From Myxococcales bacterium (lineage in GTDB: Bacteria > Myxococcota > Myxococcia > Myxococcales > Myxococcaceae): a stretch of 64,000 bases of DNA. Numbering within the stretch: position 1 is the stretch's first letter; each line of letters opens with the position of its first letter. The position numbers were made by a program, and so were the translations under genes. This document shows positions 61,083-64,000 of this stretch, in pieces. The stretch lies in assembly GCA_016191815.1 (NCBI GenBank), contig JACPVI010000025.1:1-64000 (forward strand), written 5' to 3'. The notes beneath the pieces were generated by a model. It did no database searches. It was not told where the DNA came from and saw nothing but the letters and a program-made list of their open reading frames with translations.

Positions 61083-64000
<2,918 letters not shown>

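Overview
The window is 64 kb of very GC-rich chromosomal DNA, densely packed with genes. The gene content points to a myxobacterium-like member of the Myxococcota (old Deltaproteobacteria). Evidence for this is a Myxococcus-type PilZ domain, a Ser/Thr protein kinase with TPRs, many lipoproteins including cysteine-repeat ones, a FecR-type envelope protein, a bacterial ceramide gene set, and many 1- or 4-base stop/start overlaps. No rRNA, CRISPR array, insertion sequence or prophage was seen. The assignment is by inference from gene families, not from a marker comparison.

Layout. (1) 0.25-14.3 kb: a TPR protein ending in a Lon-type (S16) protease domain, two unrelated secreted HEXXH metallopeptidases around a cold-shock gene, an FKBP isomerase, a lipoprotein that joins a nitrilase-like domain (catalytic Cys replaced by Ser) to a beta-propeller, and a translationally coupled M16 peptidase pair (one with the zinc motif, one without). 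(2) 14.4-20.6 kb: a PilZ protein, then a tightly coupled set of secreted envelope proteins (LPP20/FlgT-N-like x2, PEGA, FecR), a CDP-alcohol phosphatidyltransferase, an AI-2E-family membrane protein and an unknown secreted protein. (3) 20.7-28.4 kb: a translation cluster, tRNA-Val, thrS, infC (ATC start), rpmI, rplT, pheS, pheT, ihfA, tRNA-Pro, with a hairpin terminator/attenuator before pheS. (4) 28.4-31.9 kb: an outer-membrane barrel and two divergent Cys-rich lipoproteins, one with nine tandem four-Cys repeats. (5) 32-38.7 kb, minus strand: fructose-bisphosphate aldolase, a small secreted protein, and a compact serine-palmitoyltransferase / GNAT-like acyltransferase / NAD-epimerase / second GNAT-like acyltransferase block that matches the bacterial ceramide pathway (Spt, bCerS, CerR).

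(6) 38.7-45.4 kb: a frameshifted protease-propeller gene, a tandem-V4R protein, a histidine kinase overlapping a GGDEF response regulator, and a PAP2-type membrane phosphatase/transferase. (7) 45.5-54.8 kb: rpsA, a two-repeat winged-helix-like protein, thiolase plus both CoA-transferase subunits (ketone-body or acetoacetate metabolism), a second PilZ protein, a TrmA-family RNA methyltransferase, a CoxE-like VWA protein and an ArsC-like protein. (8) 54.9-60.9 kb, minus strand: porin, Fe-S subunit, NrfD-type membrane subunit and Tat-exported molybdopterin subunit, forming a respiratory Mo/Fe-S oxidoreductase of unassigned substrate. (9) 61.1-64 kb: a Ser/Thr kinase with an N-terminal zinc-finger-like motif and C-terminal TPRs, cut by the window edge.

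The best candidates for something new are the ceramide block with duplicated acyltransferases, the quinone-linked molybdoenzyme with its own porin, and the V4R/kinase/diguanylate-cyclase trio.
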